DNA of 64,000 nucleotides from Variovorax sp. Root318D1 (GTDB lineage: Bacteria > Pseudomonadota > Gammaproteobacteria > Burkholderiales > Burkholderiaceae_C), in assembly GCF_001424835.1 (NCBI RefSeq), contig NZ_LMCQ01000021.1, forward strand, positions 187,503-251,502, given 5' to 3'. Positions 34,460-42,718 of this stretch are shown here, in pieces (positions within the stretch are counted from its first letter, which is position 1; every line of letters begins with the position of its first letter). The notes beneath the pieces are model-generated. The model made no database searches. It was not told where the DNA came from and saw only the letters and a list, made by a program, of their open reading frames with translations. The position numbers and the translations under genes were made by a program.

Positions 34460-34792
34460 GTGCCGCGCAAGCCTGGAGCCAAGCATCACGTCTACGTGGT
34501 CGAGCTCGAGGACCGCGTCTGGAATCACGGCCGCTTCAGGCGCGCCAACCCAGAATACCAACTTGGCAGGCCTTTTGTGTACGTGGGAATGACCGGGCTC
34601 GACCCGGACATCCGCTTCGACAAGCACAAGGCGGGCATCCAGGCCAACAGCTTCGTGCAGGCGTTCGGCCTCCGGCTGCTGCCCACCCTCTACGAACGCT
34701 ACAACCCCCTGAGCTACGAAGACGCGCGCTCGATGGAGGTCGAGCTGGCCATTGCGCTGCGCAAGAACGGCTACGGCGTCTGGCAGGCCTGA
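34460..34792 (+). CDS. GIY-YIG-like small protein
   Basis: A protein of about 110 residues that looks like a stand-alone GIY-YIG nuclease-superfamily domain. The VYVVEL and FVYVGMTGLDPDIRFDKHK segments correspond to the GIY and YIG strands with the following Arg-His-Lys, and a later Glu occurs in SMEVELAIALRKNGYG. Unlike UvrC or Slx1 it has no partner domain. The start is uncertain: GTG at 34460 has GGAAG ten bases upstream, while a GTG at 34451 leaves only one base. It is probably co-transcribed with the YeaQ-type gene. The substrate is unknown. Confidence 0.65.
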   Translation: MPRKPGAKHHVYVVELEDRVWNHGRFRRANPEYQLGRPFVYVGMTGLDPDIRFDKHKAGIQANSFVQAFGLRLLPTLYERYNPLSYEDARSMEVELAIALRKNGYGVWQA

Positions 34793-34820
34793 GATCGGTT
34801 GCCTTTTCGCGCCGGCTTCA

Positions 34821-35495
34821 TCAGGCGTAGGTCACCCACCCGTCATAGGCGGGGCCATCCAGGTGCGGCAGAGTGTTGTACGTCACCAGCATGTGGCGCT
34901 TGGGCGTAAAAGCAAACTCGGTCACCGCCGTATTGCGGATGCGGAGATTGAGCTCGATCGTGGTTTCAGGGCTTGTGCCCAGCACGTGGCCGACGGCCGT
35001 GCTGATCGGGCCGCCGCTGGATACCACAAGCACCTTGGCACCATGGTGGCGGTCGCGCACGTGGTCGAGCGCCGTCGTCACGCCGGCCAGAAAATCGACG
35101 TAGCTCGGCATACCGGCAGGCTGCGTCTTGCCCTGCATCCAGGCGCCCAGGCCATCGCGCAAGAGGCGAAAGTGGTGCCGGTACATCTCGGGCGTATCGG
35201 GCTTCTCGAGCTTGCCTTCGTGAATGGTGGCAATCAGCGCTTCGCTGTCGTACTCGTTGAGCCCAGGCCACGGAAGCACGTCGTCGCGCGTGAGGCCAAG
35301 CCCCTGGGCAATGCCCTCCCACGTCTGGTGATGGCGCTTCAGCGTACCGGTGATCACGGCATCGAAATGCATGCCGCGTTCGCGCCAGTACTCGCCAAGG
35401 CGCACAGACTGTTTGTGCCCGAGCTCGCTCAGGTTGTCGTAGTCGGCGGCGCCGAAGCTGGCCTGGCCATGGCGCACGAGATAGAGGATTCCCAT
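34821..35495 (-). CDS. Histidine phosphatase family protein
   Basis: A 224-residue branch-1 histidine phosphatase (phosphoglycerate-mutase fold). The catalytic LVRHGQASFG starts at residue 6, and a downstream VVSSGGPISTAVGH supplies the second conserved histidine region. No tell-tale mutase or SixA features are seen, so the substrate is unassigned. It converges with the GIY-YIG-like gene and follows ppiD by 90 bases on the same strand. Confidence 0.88.
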   Translation of the reverse strand: MGILYLVRHGQASFGAADYDNLSELGHKQSVRLGEYWRERGMHFDAVITGTLKRHHQTWEGIAQGLGLTRDDVLPWPGLNEYDSEALIATIHEGKLEKPDTPEMYRHHFRLLRDGLGAWMQGKTQPAGMPSYVDFLAGVTTALDHVRDRHHGAKVLVVSSGGPISTAVGHVLGTSPETTIELNLRIRNTAVTEFAFTPKRHMLVTYNTLPHLDGPAYDGWVTYA

Positions 35496-35584
35496 GCAGG
35501 CGATTCTGGCAACAAGCGCATGACGCGCTTGTCCCCCGAGCGACGGCGCGCCGGGTCAGCGGCCCGAACGCGACACCGCGTGCA

Positions 35585-37495
35585 TCACCGGCCCGCTACG
35601 GGCAGCGTATCCGCCGGCTTCGGCACCAGGATCTCGGCCTTGAAACGTTCTTTGAGCAGGTTGTAGTAAGCGAGCTCTTCCGCCGCAGTGACCGATTGGC
35701 CGACCTGCGCGTTCTCCTGCTGCGCCTGCTCTGGCGCCGACGGCGTGCGCGGAACGATCTTGGTGACCCGTACCACCGCATAGCCCTGGGTGCCCAGGTC
35801 CACGCCCACCAGTGCGGGCAGCTTGGCCGCGTCAGCGCGCAGCGCGGCGTCGATGATCGAAATCGGCTGGTTCTGCGACTCTCGGCGCGATACCGTGATG
35901 GGCGCGCCGAACGTTGCACCGTCGGCCTTCGCGGTCCAGGCGGCAAGCTTGGCTTCTCCCTCGGCCTTGGCCATGACCGCGGCGCGCTCGGTCACCAGTT
36001 GCGCACGGATCTTGTCCTTGACTTCTGCGAGCGGCAAAGGACGCGCAGGCGTGTATTGCGTCACGCGGCCCGACGCGAGCTGGTTGGAACCGACCTCGAT
36101 TGCCTCGGTGTTCTGCTTGCGCTCCAGCGAGTCGGCCGCGAACAGGGCGTTCAGGAAATTGCGGTTTGCCAGCACGCCGGTCGCGCCCGGTGCGGGCGTG
36201 CGCGCAACATTGCTCGCGGTCTGGATCGTGAGCTTCAGCTTTTCGGCTGCGGGCTTGAGACTGTCCGGCTGCTGGTAGACGGCATCGGTGAAAGACTCCG
36301 CGGCCTTGGCAAATTCCTGCGTGGCCTGCTGCGCGCGGACTTCGTTCTCGATGGTGGCGCGCACCTGTTCGAACGGCGGCACCACGGCCGGCTTGATGTC
36401 GGCAAGGCGGATGATGTGATAGCCGAACTCGGTTTCGATCACGTCGCTGATATCGCCCTTCTTGAGCGCGAACATCGCGTCTTCGAATGGCTTGACCATC
36501 GCACCGCGCGTCACGAAATCGAGGTCGCCGCCCTTCTCCGCCGACCCCGGGTCTTGCGAATTCTTGCGGGCAACGTCGGCGAAAGTGGCAGGCGCCTTCT
36601 TCACCTCAGCCAGCAGCTGCTCCGCCTTGGCCTTCGCCTTGGCGCGGTCGGCCGCCGATGCGCTTGCGGGCGCGGTGATCAGGATGTGGCTCGCGCGGCG
36701 CTCTTCCTTGGTGCCGAAGCGCGCCGTGTTCTGTTCGTAGTAGGTCTTGAGATCGGCCTCGTTGACCGAGATGTTCTTCTTGGCCGCCTCGAGGTCGAGC
36801 AGCAGGTATTCGATGCTGGCCTGCTCGGGCGACTGAAACTGCGCCGTGTGGGCCTTGTAGTAGGCCTCCACATCCGCATCGCTGACCGTCACCTTCGGCG
36901 CGAAGCTTTCAGGCGTGAAGCGGGCGATCTGAATCTCGCGGCGGTCATAGAAGGCGTTGATCGTGGCCGCGGCCAGCGCGGGTGGCGTGAACGCGGTACC
37001 CGAGATACCCAGCAGCACCTGCTGGGTGGCCAGGTCGGCGCGCATCGATGCCTCGTACTGCTCGGGGGTGCGGCCCGTCACGCGCTGGAAGGTCTCGCGG
37101 TCGAACTTGCCGTCGGGCGTGCGGAACGCGGCAAGACCTGAGTCCTGCGCGAAGATTCGCGACAGCCGCTCTTCGGAAACCGTCACGTTCGACTTGGCCG
37201 CCGCCGCGGCCAGCACGCGATCACGCACCATGCGCTCCAGCGTGCCGTAGCGAATCACATCGGACTCGAGCAGCGCAGGGTCGACATTCGGCGACTGCTG
37301 CCGGATGCGGTCGATCTCGATTCGATGCTGCGCATCCCACTCGGGTCGGGTGATGTTGTTGCCGTCGACACGCGCAACCTTCTCGTCGCCGGAGCCTTGG
37401 TAGCGCTCCACGCCAAAAAGGACGAACGAGGGAATGATCAGCAAGAACAAGAAAATCAGGACGATCTTGTTGTACTTGCGGAAGAAATCAAACAT
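35585..37495 (-). CDS. ppiD: Periplasmic folding chaperone/peptidyl-prolyl isomerase PpiD
   Basis: A 636-residue inner-membrane-anchored periplasmic chaperone at the Sec exit. The N-terminal membrane helix (IVLIFLFLLIIPSFVLFGV) is followed by a SurA_N-like domain (EERLSRIFAQD) and a parvulin rotamase domain around residues 260-370, including RRASHILI, AKKNSQDPGSAEKGGDLDF and FGYHIIRL. A long C-terminal SurA-like region ends in a Pro-rich tail. It lies next to tRNA-Val and hupB, the usual hupB-ppiD neighbourhood. Confidence 0.95.
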   Translation of the reverse strand: MFDFFRKYNKIVLIFLFLLIIPSFVLFGVERYQGSGDEKVARVDGNNITRPEWDAQHRIEIDRIRQQSPNVDPALLESDVIRYGTLERMVRDRVLAAAAAKSNVTVSEERLSRIFAQDSGLAAFRTPDGKFDRETFQRVTGRTPEQYEASMRADLATQQVLLGISGTAFTPPALAAATINAFYDRREIQIARFTPESFAPKVTVSDADVEAYYKAHTAQFQSPEQASIEYLLLDLEAAKKNISVNEADLKTYYEQNTARFGTKEERRASHILITAPASASAADRAKAKAKAEQLLAEVKKAPATFADVARKNSQDPGSAEKGGDLDFVTRGAMVKPFEDAMFALKKGDISDVIETEFGYHIIRLADIKPAVVPPFEQVRATIENEVRAQQATQEFAKAAESFTDAVYQQPDSLKPAAEKLKLTIQTASNVARTPAPGATGVLANRNFLNALFAADSLERKQNTEAIEVGSNQLASGRVTQYTPARPLPLAEVKDKIRAQLVTERAAVMAKAEGEAKLAAWTAKADGATFGAPITVSRRESQNQPISIIDAALRADAAKLPALVGVDLGTQGYAVVRVTKIVPRTPSAPEQAQQENAQVGQSVTAAEELAYYNLLKERFKAEILVPKPADTLPVAGR

Positions 37496-37573
37496 GCTTG
37501 GACACTCTTTTGCGACGGATGTCGGGGCGGCAATAAAAAAGGCGAACCAGTGTTCGCCTTTGCATCGGGTGGG

Positions 37574-37649
37574 TGGTGGGTGCTGAGGGGCTCGAACCCC
37601 CGACCTACGCCTTGTAAGGGCGCCGCTCTACCAGCTGAGCTAAGCACCC
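37574..37649 (-). tRNA. tRNA-Val (TAC anticodon)
   Basis: On the minus strand this 76-base sequence forms a complete cloverleaf. The acceptor GGGTGCT pairs with AGCACCC, the D-arm is GCTCAGCTGGTAGAGC, and the anticodon loop CTTACAA gives anticodon TAC. The T-arm GGGGGTTCGAGCCCCTC and an encoded CCA follow. It lies between hupB and ppiD. Confidence 0.95.
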
Positions 37650-37677
37650 CACCGGGAATACTCTCCGAGTCTACGTC

Positions 37678-37950
37678 TTAGTTCAGCGCGTCTTTCAACG
37701 CCTTGCCGGGACGGAACTTCGGAATCTTGGCGGCCTTGATTTTAATCGCGTCGCCGGTGCGTGGATTGCGGCCGGTGCGAGCAGCGCGTTTACCGACTGC
37801 GAAAGTGCCGAAACCGACGAGGGACACAGAACCGCCTTTTTTGAGCGTGGTGCGAATGGCGCCGATGGTGGATTCAAGCGCGCGGGTAGCGGCTGCCTTG
37901 GAAATATCGGCGTTTTTTGCGATGTGCTCAATCAGTTCGGTCTTGTTCAC
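37678..37950 (-). CDS. hupB: DNA-binding protein HU-beta
   Basis: A 90-residue histone-like dimer that bends DNA. The N-terminal MNKTELIEHIAKNADISKAAATRALE and the arm signature GFGTFAVGKRAARTGRNPRTG are HU hallmarks. The start is a GTG at 37950, with AAGGGG five bases upstream; no ATG is available in frame. It precedes tRNA-Val and ppiD. Confidence 0.97.
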   Translation of the reverse strand: MNKTELIEHIAKNADISKAAATRALESTIGAIRTTLKKGGSVSLVGFGTFAVGKRAARTGRNPRTGDAIKIKAAKIPKFRPGKALKDALN

Positions 37951-38163
37951 AAGGGCCCCTTGTCGGAAATAAAGTTTGTCGGCTTTCGTCAGATGCGAGC
38001 TGGCCGCGAAACGACGCGACGCGCAAAGCCTGGCAGGACTGACGCCTCGGCAGCGCGCTGCCAGCGAGGATTACAACCACTGGTCTGCAGGGTGTCAATA
38101 CGACACGAGGCCATGCAGAACAGCGGAGCGCGCGATTTTAGGGGCGTTTCATGAAGCCGATTT

Positions 38164-39249
38164 TCAAAGGGCTTCGGCAATGGCCTTGCCGAGGTCACTG
38201 GTGCTCGCGGTGCCGCCGATGTCGGGCGTGCGCGGCGCTCCGCTTTGGGGCGCGAGCACCTTTTCGATGGTGGACAGGATCGCGTCGTGAGCCTTCTTGT
38301 GGCCCAGAAACTCGAGCATCATGGCGCCACACCAGATCTGTCCGATGGGGTTCGCGATGCCCTTGCCCGCGATGTCCGGCGCCGAGCCGTGGACCGGTTC
38401 AAACAGCGAAGGGGTGGTGCGCTCCGGGTTGAGATTGGCGCTGGGCGCAATGCCGATGGTGCCGGTGCACGCCGGGCCCAGGTCGGACAGGATGTCGCCG
38501 AACAGGTTGCTCGCCACCACCACGTCGAAGAAGTCGGGCCGCTGCACGAAGTGTGCGGTGAGGATGTCGATGTGGAACTTGTCCATTTTCACGCCCGGAT
38601 AGTTTTTTGCCATCTCGGCCACGCGCTCGTCCCAATAGGGCATGGTGATCGAGATGCCGTTCGACTTGGTGGCGCTGGTTAGGTGCTTCTTCGGGCGGGA
38701 TTGCGCAAGCTCGAAAGCGAACTTGAGCACGCGGTCGACGCCCACGCGCGACATCACCGTCTCCTGCACCACGATCTCGCGCGGCGTGCCTTCGTACATG
38801 CGCCCGCCGATGCTCGAGTATTCGCCTTCGGTGTTCTCCCGCACGATGTACATGTCGATCTCGCCGGGCTGGCGTGGCGAGCCGTCGCGCCGCACCACGG
38901 GAGCCGTGATGCCGGGCATCAGCCGGGCGGGGCGCAGGTTGATGTACTGGTCGAATTCGCGGCGGAACAGGAGCAGCGAGCCCCAGAGCGACACGTGGTC
39001 GGCAATTTTCTCGGGCCAGCCGACCGCGCCAAAATAAATCGCGTCGTGCCCGCCGATCTGGTCCTTCCAGTTGTCGGGCAGCATCTTGCCGTGCTTCTCG
39101 CAGTAGTCCCAGCTCGAAAAATCGAAGTGATCGAACTTCAGGTCGATGCCGAACTTGCGCGCGGCTGCATCCATCACGCGCAGCCCTTCGGGCATGGTTT
39201 CCTTGCCGATGCCGTCGCCTGCGATGACTGCGATTCTGTGGGTGGTCAT
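38164..39249 (-). CDS. Tartrate dehydrogenase-like beta-decarboxylating dehydrogenase
   Basis: A 361-residue enzyme of the isocitrate/isopropylmalate/tartrate dehydrogenase family, using NAD and a divalent metal. Motifs include IAGDGIGKETMPEGLRV, RPARLMPGI, the YIVRENTEGEYSSIGGR segment typical of TtuC-type tartrate or D-malate dehydrogenase, and NLFGDILSDLGPA for metal binding. The likely substrate is L-(+)-tartrate or D-malate. Its ATG overlaps the stop of the preceding hydrolase gene (ATGA), so translation is coupled. A divergent LysR gene lies upstream of the pair. Confidence 0.9.
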   Translation of the reverse strand: MTTHRIAVIAGDGIGKETMPEGLRVMDAAARKFGIDLKFDHFDFSSWDYCEKHGKMLPDNWKDQIGGHDAIYFGAVGWPEKIADHVSLWGSLLLFRREFDQYINLRPARLMPGITAPVVRRDGSPRQPGEIDMYIVRENTEGEYSSIGGRMYEGTPREIVVQETVMSRVGVDRVLKFAFELAQSRPKKHLTSATKSNGISITMPYWDERVAEMAKNYPGVKMDKFHIDILTAHFVQRPDFFDVVVASNLFGDILSDLGPACTGTIGIAPSANLNPERTTPSLFEPVHGSAPDIAGKGIANPIGQIWCGAMMLEFLGHKKAHDAILSTIEKVLAPQSGAPRTPDIGGTASTSDLGKAIAEAL

Positions 39250-40157
39250 GATCGGGTTCCTTCTTGCTGGAGCGGAGTGAAAAACTGGAGGGCCTCGGCG
39301 AGCACGTCGCCAGGGGCTTCTTCCGGAACGTAATGGCCGCACGGCAACGCGCGACCCGAAACCTGAAGCGAGCGCTCGCGCCAGTGCGCCAGCACGTCGA
39401 AGCATTTGCCCACCGCGCCGTGCTCGCCCCACAACACGCGAAGCGGTTGCGCGAGCCGCTGGCCGGCGGCAATCTCGGCGCGGTCGTGCGCCAAGTCGAT
39501 GGTGGCGGAGGCGCGGTAGTCGGCGCAGATAGATTCGGCCGTGCCCGGAATGGCTGCGCAGCGCTCGTACTCGGCCAGCACTTCGGGCGCGAAGGGCGCA
39601 AGGCCCGCGTGGCGTCCACCCATCACGCTGCGGACGTAACGCGCGGGGTCGGAGGCGATCAGCGCCTCCGGCAGCGGCAGCGGCTGGATCAAAAAGAACC
39701 AGTGCCAGTAGGCGCGGGCAAACGCCTCGGTCGTGTTCTCGTACATCGAGAGCGTGGGCGCAATGTCCAGCAGCATCATGCGGTCGACGGCCGCCGGGTG
39801 GTCCGCGGCCAGCCGGTGCGCAACCCGCGCACCGCGGTCGTGGGCCAGCACGCCGAAGCGCTCGAAGCCGTGGTGGCGCATGGCGGCGAGCGCATCGAGC
39901 GCCATCTCTCGCTTGCTGTAGGCGACGTGGTCGTCATCGTCCGCGGGTCGGCCCGAGTCGCCATAGCCACGAAGGTCGAGCGCCACCACCGTGAAATGCT
40001 CGGCCAGTACCGGCGCGATGCGATGCCAGATGAGGTGCGTCTGGGGATGTCCATGCAAGAGCAGCAAAGGGGCGCCGCGCCCGCCGATGCGACCGTGCAC
40101 GCGCACGCCGTTGCGCTCGATGTCGAATTGCGGAAAGTCGAAGAATGAAGCTGTCAC
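39246..40157 (-). CDS. Alpha/beta hydrolase, haloacetate dehalogenase-like
   Basis: A hydrolase of about 303 residues. The oxyanion region LLLLHGHPQTHLIWHRIAP and the nucleophile elbow VLAHDRGARVAHRLAADHP place an Asp as nucleophile, as in fluoroacetate dehalogenase. The catalytic His is in LPCGHYVPEEAPG. That makes a C-halogen or ester/epoxide-type substrate possible but unproven. Two starts are plausible: GTG 40157 (MTASFFDFPQF), chosen because family members begin close to this point, or ATG 40190. It is coupled to the tartrate dehydrogenase gene. Confidence 0.8.
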   Translation of the reverse strand: MTASFFDFPQFDIERNGVRVHGRIGGRGAPLLLLHGHPQTHLIWHRIAPVLAEHFTVVALDLRGYGDSGRPADDDDHVAYSKREMALDALAAMRHHGFERFGVLAHDRGARVAHRLAADHPAAVDRMMLLDIAPTLSMYENTTEAFARAYWHWFFLIQPLPLPEALIASDPARYVRSVMGGRHAGLAPFAPEVLAEYERCAAIPGTAESICADYRASATIDLAHDRAEIAAGQRLAQPLRVLWGEHGAVGKCFDVLAHWRERSLQVSGRALPCGHYVPEEAPGDVLAEALQFFTPLQQEGTRS

Positions 40158-40228
40158 GCGGGCAATTGTGCGTTGCGCCCGTTTGGCCATCAAGCAACAA
40201 TCAGCCAATTCATACTTTCCGATCTGGC

Positions 40229-41191
40229 ATGAATCCACTGTCCATGGACCGCGGCGATCTGGAGCTGGTGCTGACCATACGCGACCAGGGAAGCCTTGCG
40301 GGCGCATCCGCCACGCTCGGTGTCGTGCCCTCCGTCATCACCAAGCGGCTTGGCGCGCTGGAGGCCAGGCTGGGCCAGCGGTTGTTCGAACGCACCACGC
40401 GCCGGCTCAGCGTGACGGCCGAGGGCGAAGCCGTCTGCCTGCACGCCAAGGCGCTGCTCGAAGGCTTTGCAGCCCTCGAAAGCGAACTGGGCGAGCGGCA
40501 GAACGAACTGGTCGGCACCATCCGGCTGGCGGCAACCTTCGGCTTCGGTCGGCGCTGGCTCGGCCCTGCCCTGGCCACGTTCCAGGCGCGCCATCCCGGG
40601 CTGCAGATCGAATTGCTCCTGACCGAACGGCTCCCCGATCTTGGCGCCGAAGGCTACGACGGCGCGCTGTGGCTCTGGGCCGTGCAGCAGCGCCGCGAGG
40701 CCGACTGGGTCACGCGACGCATTGCGCGCAACCAGCGCGTCCTGGCCGCTTCGCCTGCATATATAGAACGGCGCGGCACGCCCGCCACAGCCGACGCGCT
40801 GGGGGCGCACGACTGCCTGGTGGCGCGCGAAAACGGCGAGGTCAACCAGCGCCAATTCGCGCTCTGGACGCTTCGCCACGCGCGCGACGGGAGCACGGCC
40901 CGCGTTCGCGTGCAGGGACCGCTGGCAAGCAATTCGGGTGAAATGGTGCGCGACTGGTGCCTGGCCGGCCACGGCATCATGCTGCGCAGCCTGTGGGACA
41001 TTGCGCCGCAACTGGCTTCCGGCGAACTGGTGCGCGTGCTGCCCCACTACGCCATGCCCGATGCCGACATCCACTGGATTGCCCCCTGGCGGCCCAAGAC
41101 GCCGCGCCGCGTGCGGCTGCTGCTCGATCATTTGGCGGAGCAGTTTCGCGGCGAGCCGTGGAAACCTGGCAAGGCCGGCTCGCCGCGCTGA
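40229..41191 (+). CDS. LysR family transcriptional regulator
   Basis: A 320-residue LysR-type regulator. The N-terminal winged helix (LELVLTIRDQGSLAGASATLGVVPSVITKRLGALE) is followed by a co-inducer-binding domain (GTIRLAATFGFGRRWLGPALATF). It is divergent from the hydrolase/tartrate dehydrogenase pair, the standard geometry for autoregulation and for control of that pair. No clear T-N11-A operator was resolved by eye. It ends 16 bases from the convergent EamA transporter. Confidence 0.9.
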   Translation: MNPLSMDRGDLELVLTIRDQGSLAGASATLGVVPSVITKRLGALEARLGQRLFERTTRRLSVTAEGEAVCLHAKALLEGFAALESELGERQNELVGTIRLAATFGFGRRWLGPALATFQARHPGLQIELLLTERLPDLGAEGYDGALWLWAVQQRREADWVTRRIARNQRVLAASPAYIERRGTPATADALGAHDCLVARENGEVNQRQFALWTLRHARDGSTARVRVQGPLASNSGEMVRDWCLAGHGIMLRSLWDIAPQLASGELVRVLPHYAMPDADIHWIAPWRPKTPRRVRLLLDHLAEQFRGEPWKPGKAGSPR

Positions 41192-41207
41192 AAAAAAGTG
41201 CGTGGTG

Positions 41208-42095
41208 TCAGCGCTCGCTGCGCACCACCAGGCTCACGCCGGCTGCGGTAAGTCCGATGCCGAGCAGCGTCACCACGGTGATCGGTTCGCCAAACAGGAG
41301 CCATGCCATGACGGCCGTGCACGGCGGCACAAGGTACAACAGGCTCGTGACGGCGGTGGCCGTGCCACGCTGGATCAGCATGTAGAGCAGCGAACTGCCA
41401 CCGAGCGACAGCGCCAGCGCGGACCAAGCCATGGCGCCCATCGAGTGCGCGTTCCATTCGATGGCTTGGGTTTCCATCAGTGCAAAGGGCAAGGTCACCA
41501 GCAACGCCGCCGCCATTTGCACCGCACTGGCGCTTCGAACGTCGCAGGGCGCGACGAAGCGCTTTTGATACAGCGTGCCCGCCGTGATCGAAAGAAGCGC
41601 CATGACGGCAAGCCCCATCGTCAACGCGCTGACTTCGGAACCTTGCCCGAACTTGCGCGCCACCACGAGCACCAAGCCGGTAAATCCCAGAACCAGCCCG
41701 GCCCATTGGCGCCGCGAAATGCGCCCGCCATTGAACGACAGCCAGACGGCGGTCAGCACCGGTTGGATGCCGACCAGCAGCGCCACCAGCCCAGCGCCCA
41801 TGCCCGCGTGCACGGCGGCCCACACGCCGCCCAAGTAGCCTGCCTGCATCAGCACGCCCGTGACCGCAAGATGGCCCCACTGCGCGCGCTCCTTCGGCCA
41901 GGCGACCCGCGCGAGCGCGACCCAGATGCCAAAGCACACGAGACAGAGCGCATAGCGCACAGCCAGGAATTTGAGGGGCGGCGCATACGGCATGCCGTAC
42001 CGCGCGACGATGAAACCCGTGCTCCAGATCAGCACGAAGACCGCCGGCATGGCCCGCAGCCACCCCGAGCTGCGTGCCGTGGCCGCCATCGTCAT
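41208..42095 (-). CDS. EamA/DMT family transporter
   Basis: A 295-residue inner-membrane protein with ten predicted helices in two EamA repeats (AVFVLIWSTGFIVARYGMPYAPPLKF; later SLLYMLIQRGTATAVTSLLYLVPPCTAVMAWLL). Drug/metabolite transporters of this kind export amino acids or other small molecules. The specificity is unknown. The ATG at 42095 overlaps the pgsA stop (ATGA), indicating co-transcription with pgsA. Confidence 0.9.
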   Translation of the reverse strand: MTMAATARSSGWLRAMPAVFVLIWSTGFIVARYGMPYAPPLKFLAVRYALCLVCFGIWVALARVAWPKERAQWGHLAVTGVLMQAGYLGGVWAAVHAGMGAGLVALLVGIQPVLTAVWLSFNGGRISRRQWAGLVLGFTGLVLVVARKFGQGSEVSALTMGLAVMALLSITAGTLYQKRFVAPCDVRSASAVQMAAALLVTLPFALMETQAIEWNAHSMGAMAWSALALSLGGSSLLYMLIQRGTATAVTSLLYLVPPCTAVMAWLLFGEPITVVTLLGIGLTAAGVSLVVRSER

Positions 42096-42658
42096 TTGCT
42101 GTGGGCCCGGATCTCGGGAATGGCCTTCTGCAGGTAATAGACCATCGACCACACGGTGAGCACCGCCGAGATCCAGATCAGCCACTGACCCCAGAGGCCC
42201 GTGTCGATGACCTTGAACAGGCGCCCGTCATAGAGCAGGAAGGGAATCGCGACCATCTGCACGGTCGTCTTGACCTTGCCGATCATGTGGACCGCCACGC
42301 TCTTGCCGGCGCCGATTCGCGCCATCCATTCGCGCAGCGCCGAGATGGCGATCTCGCGGCCGATGATGATCAGCGCCACGAACACATCGGCGCGCTGCAG
42401 ATGCACCAGCACCAGCAGCGCGGCGCACACGAGGAATTTATCGGCCACCGGATCGAGGAAGGCGCCGAAGGCCGAGGTCTGGTTCAGCTTGCGCGCCAGG
42501 TAGCCGTCGAGCCAGTCGGTGGCGGCGAAGACGATGAACATGACCGTGGCGATCAGGTTGCGCATCGGCTCGGCCATCGGCAGGTAGAACACGCCGACGA
42601 TCAAAGGGATCGCGACAATGCGCGTCCAGGTCATGATGGTCGGTAAGGTCCAGAACAT
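42092..42658 (-). CDS. pgsA: CDP-diacylglycerol-glycerol-3-phosphate 3-phosphatidyltransferase
   Basis: A 188-residue inner-membrane enzyme that makes phosphatidylglycerol phosphate. The CDP-alcohol phosphotransferase motif DWLDGYLARK...GAFLDPVADK matches D-G-x2-A-R-x8-G-x3-D-x3-D. Several hydrophobic helices follow. It lies between uvrC and the EamA gene on the minus strand; uvrC-pgsA adjacency is common in proteobacteria. Confidence 0.96.
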   Translation of the reverse strand: MFWTLPTIMTWTRIVAIPLIVGVFYLPMAEPMRNLIATVMFIVFAATDWLDGYLARKLNQTSAFGAFLDPVADKFLVCAALLVLVHLQRADVFVALIIIGREIAISALREWMARIGAGKSVAVHMIGKVKTTVQMVAIPFLLYDGRLFKVIDTGLWGQWLIWISAVLTVWSMVYYLQKAIPEIRAHSK

Positions 42659-42718
42659 CGCTTGATTGTGTCACGGCGGGATGACATCGCCGTCTTGCTC
42701 ATCTCTCGGTACTGGCCT

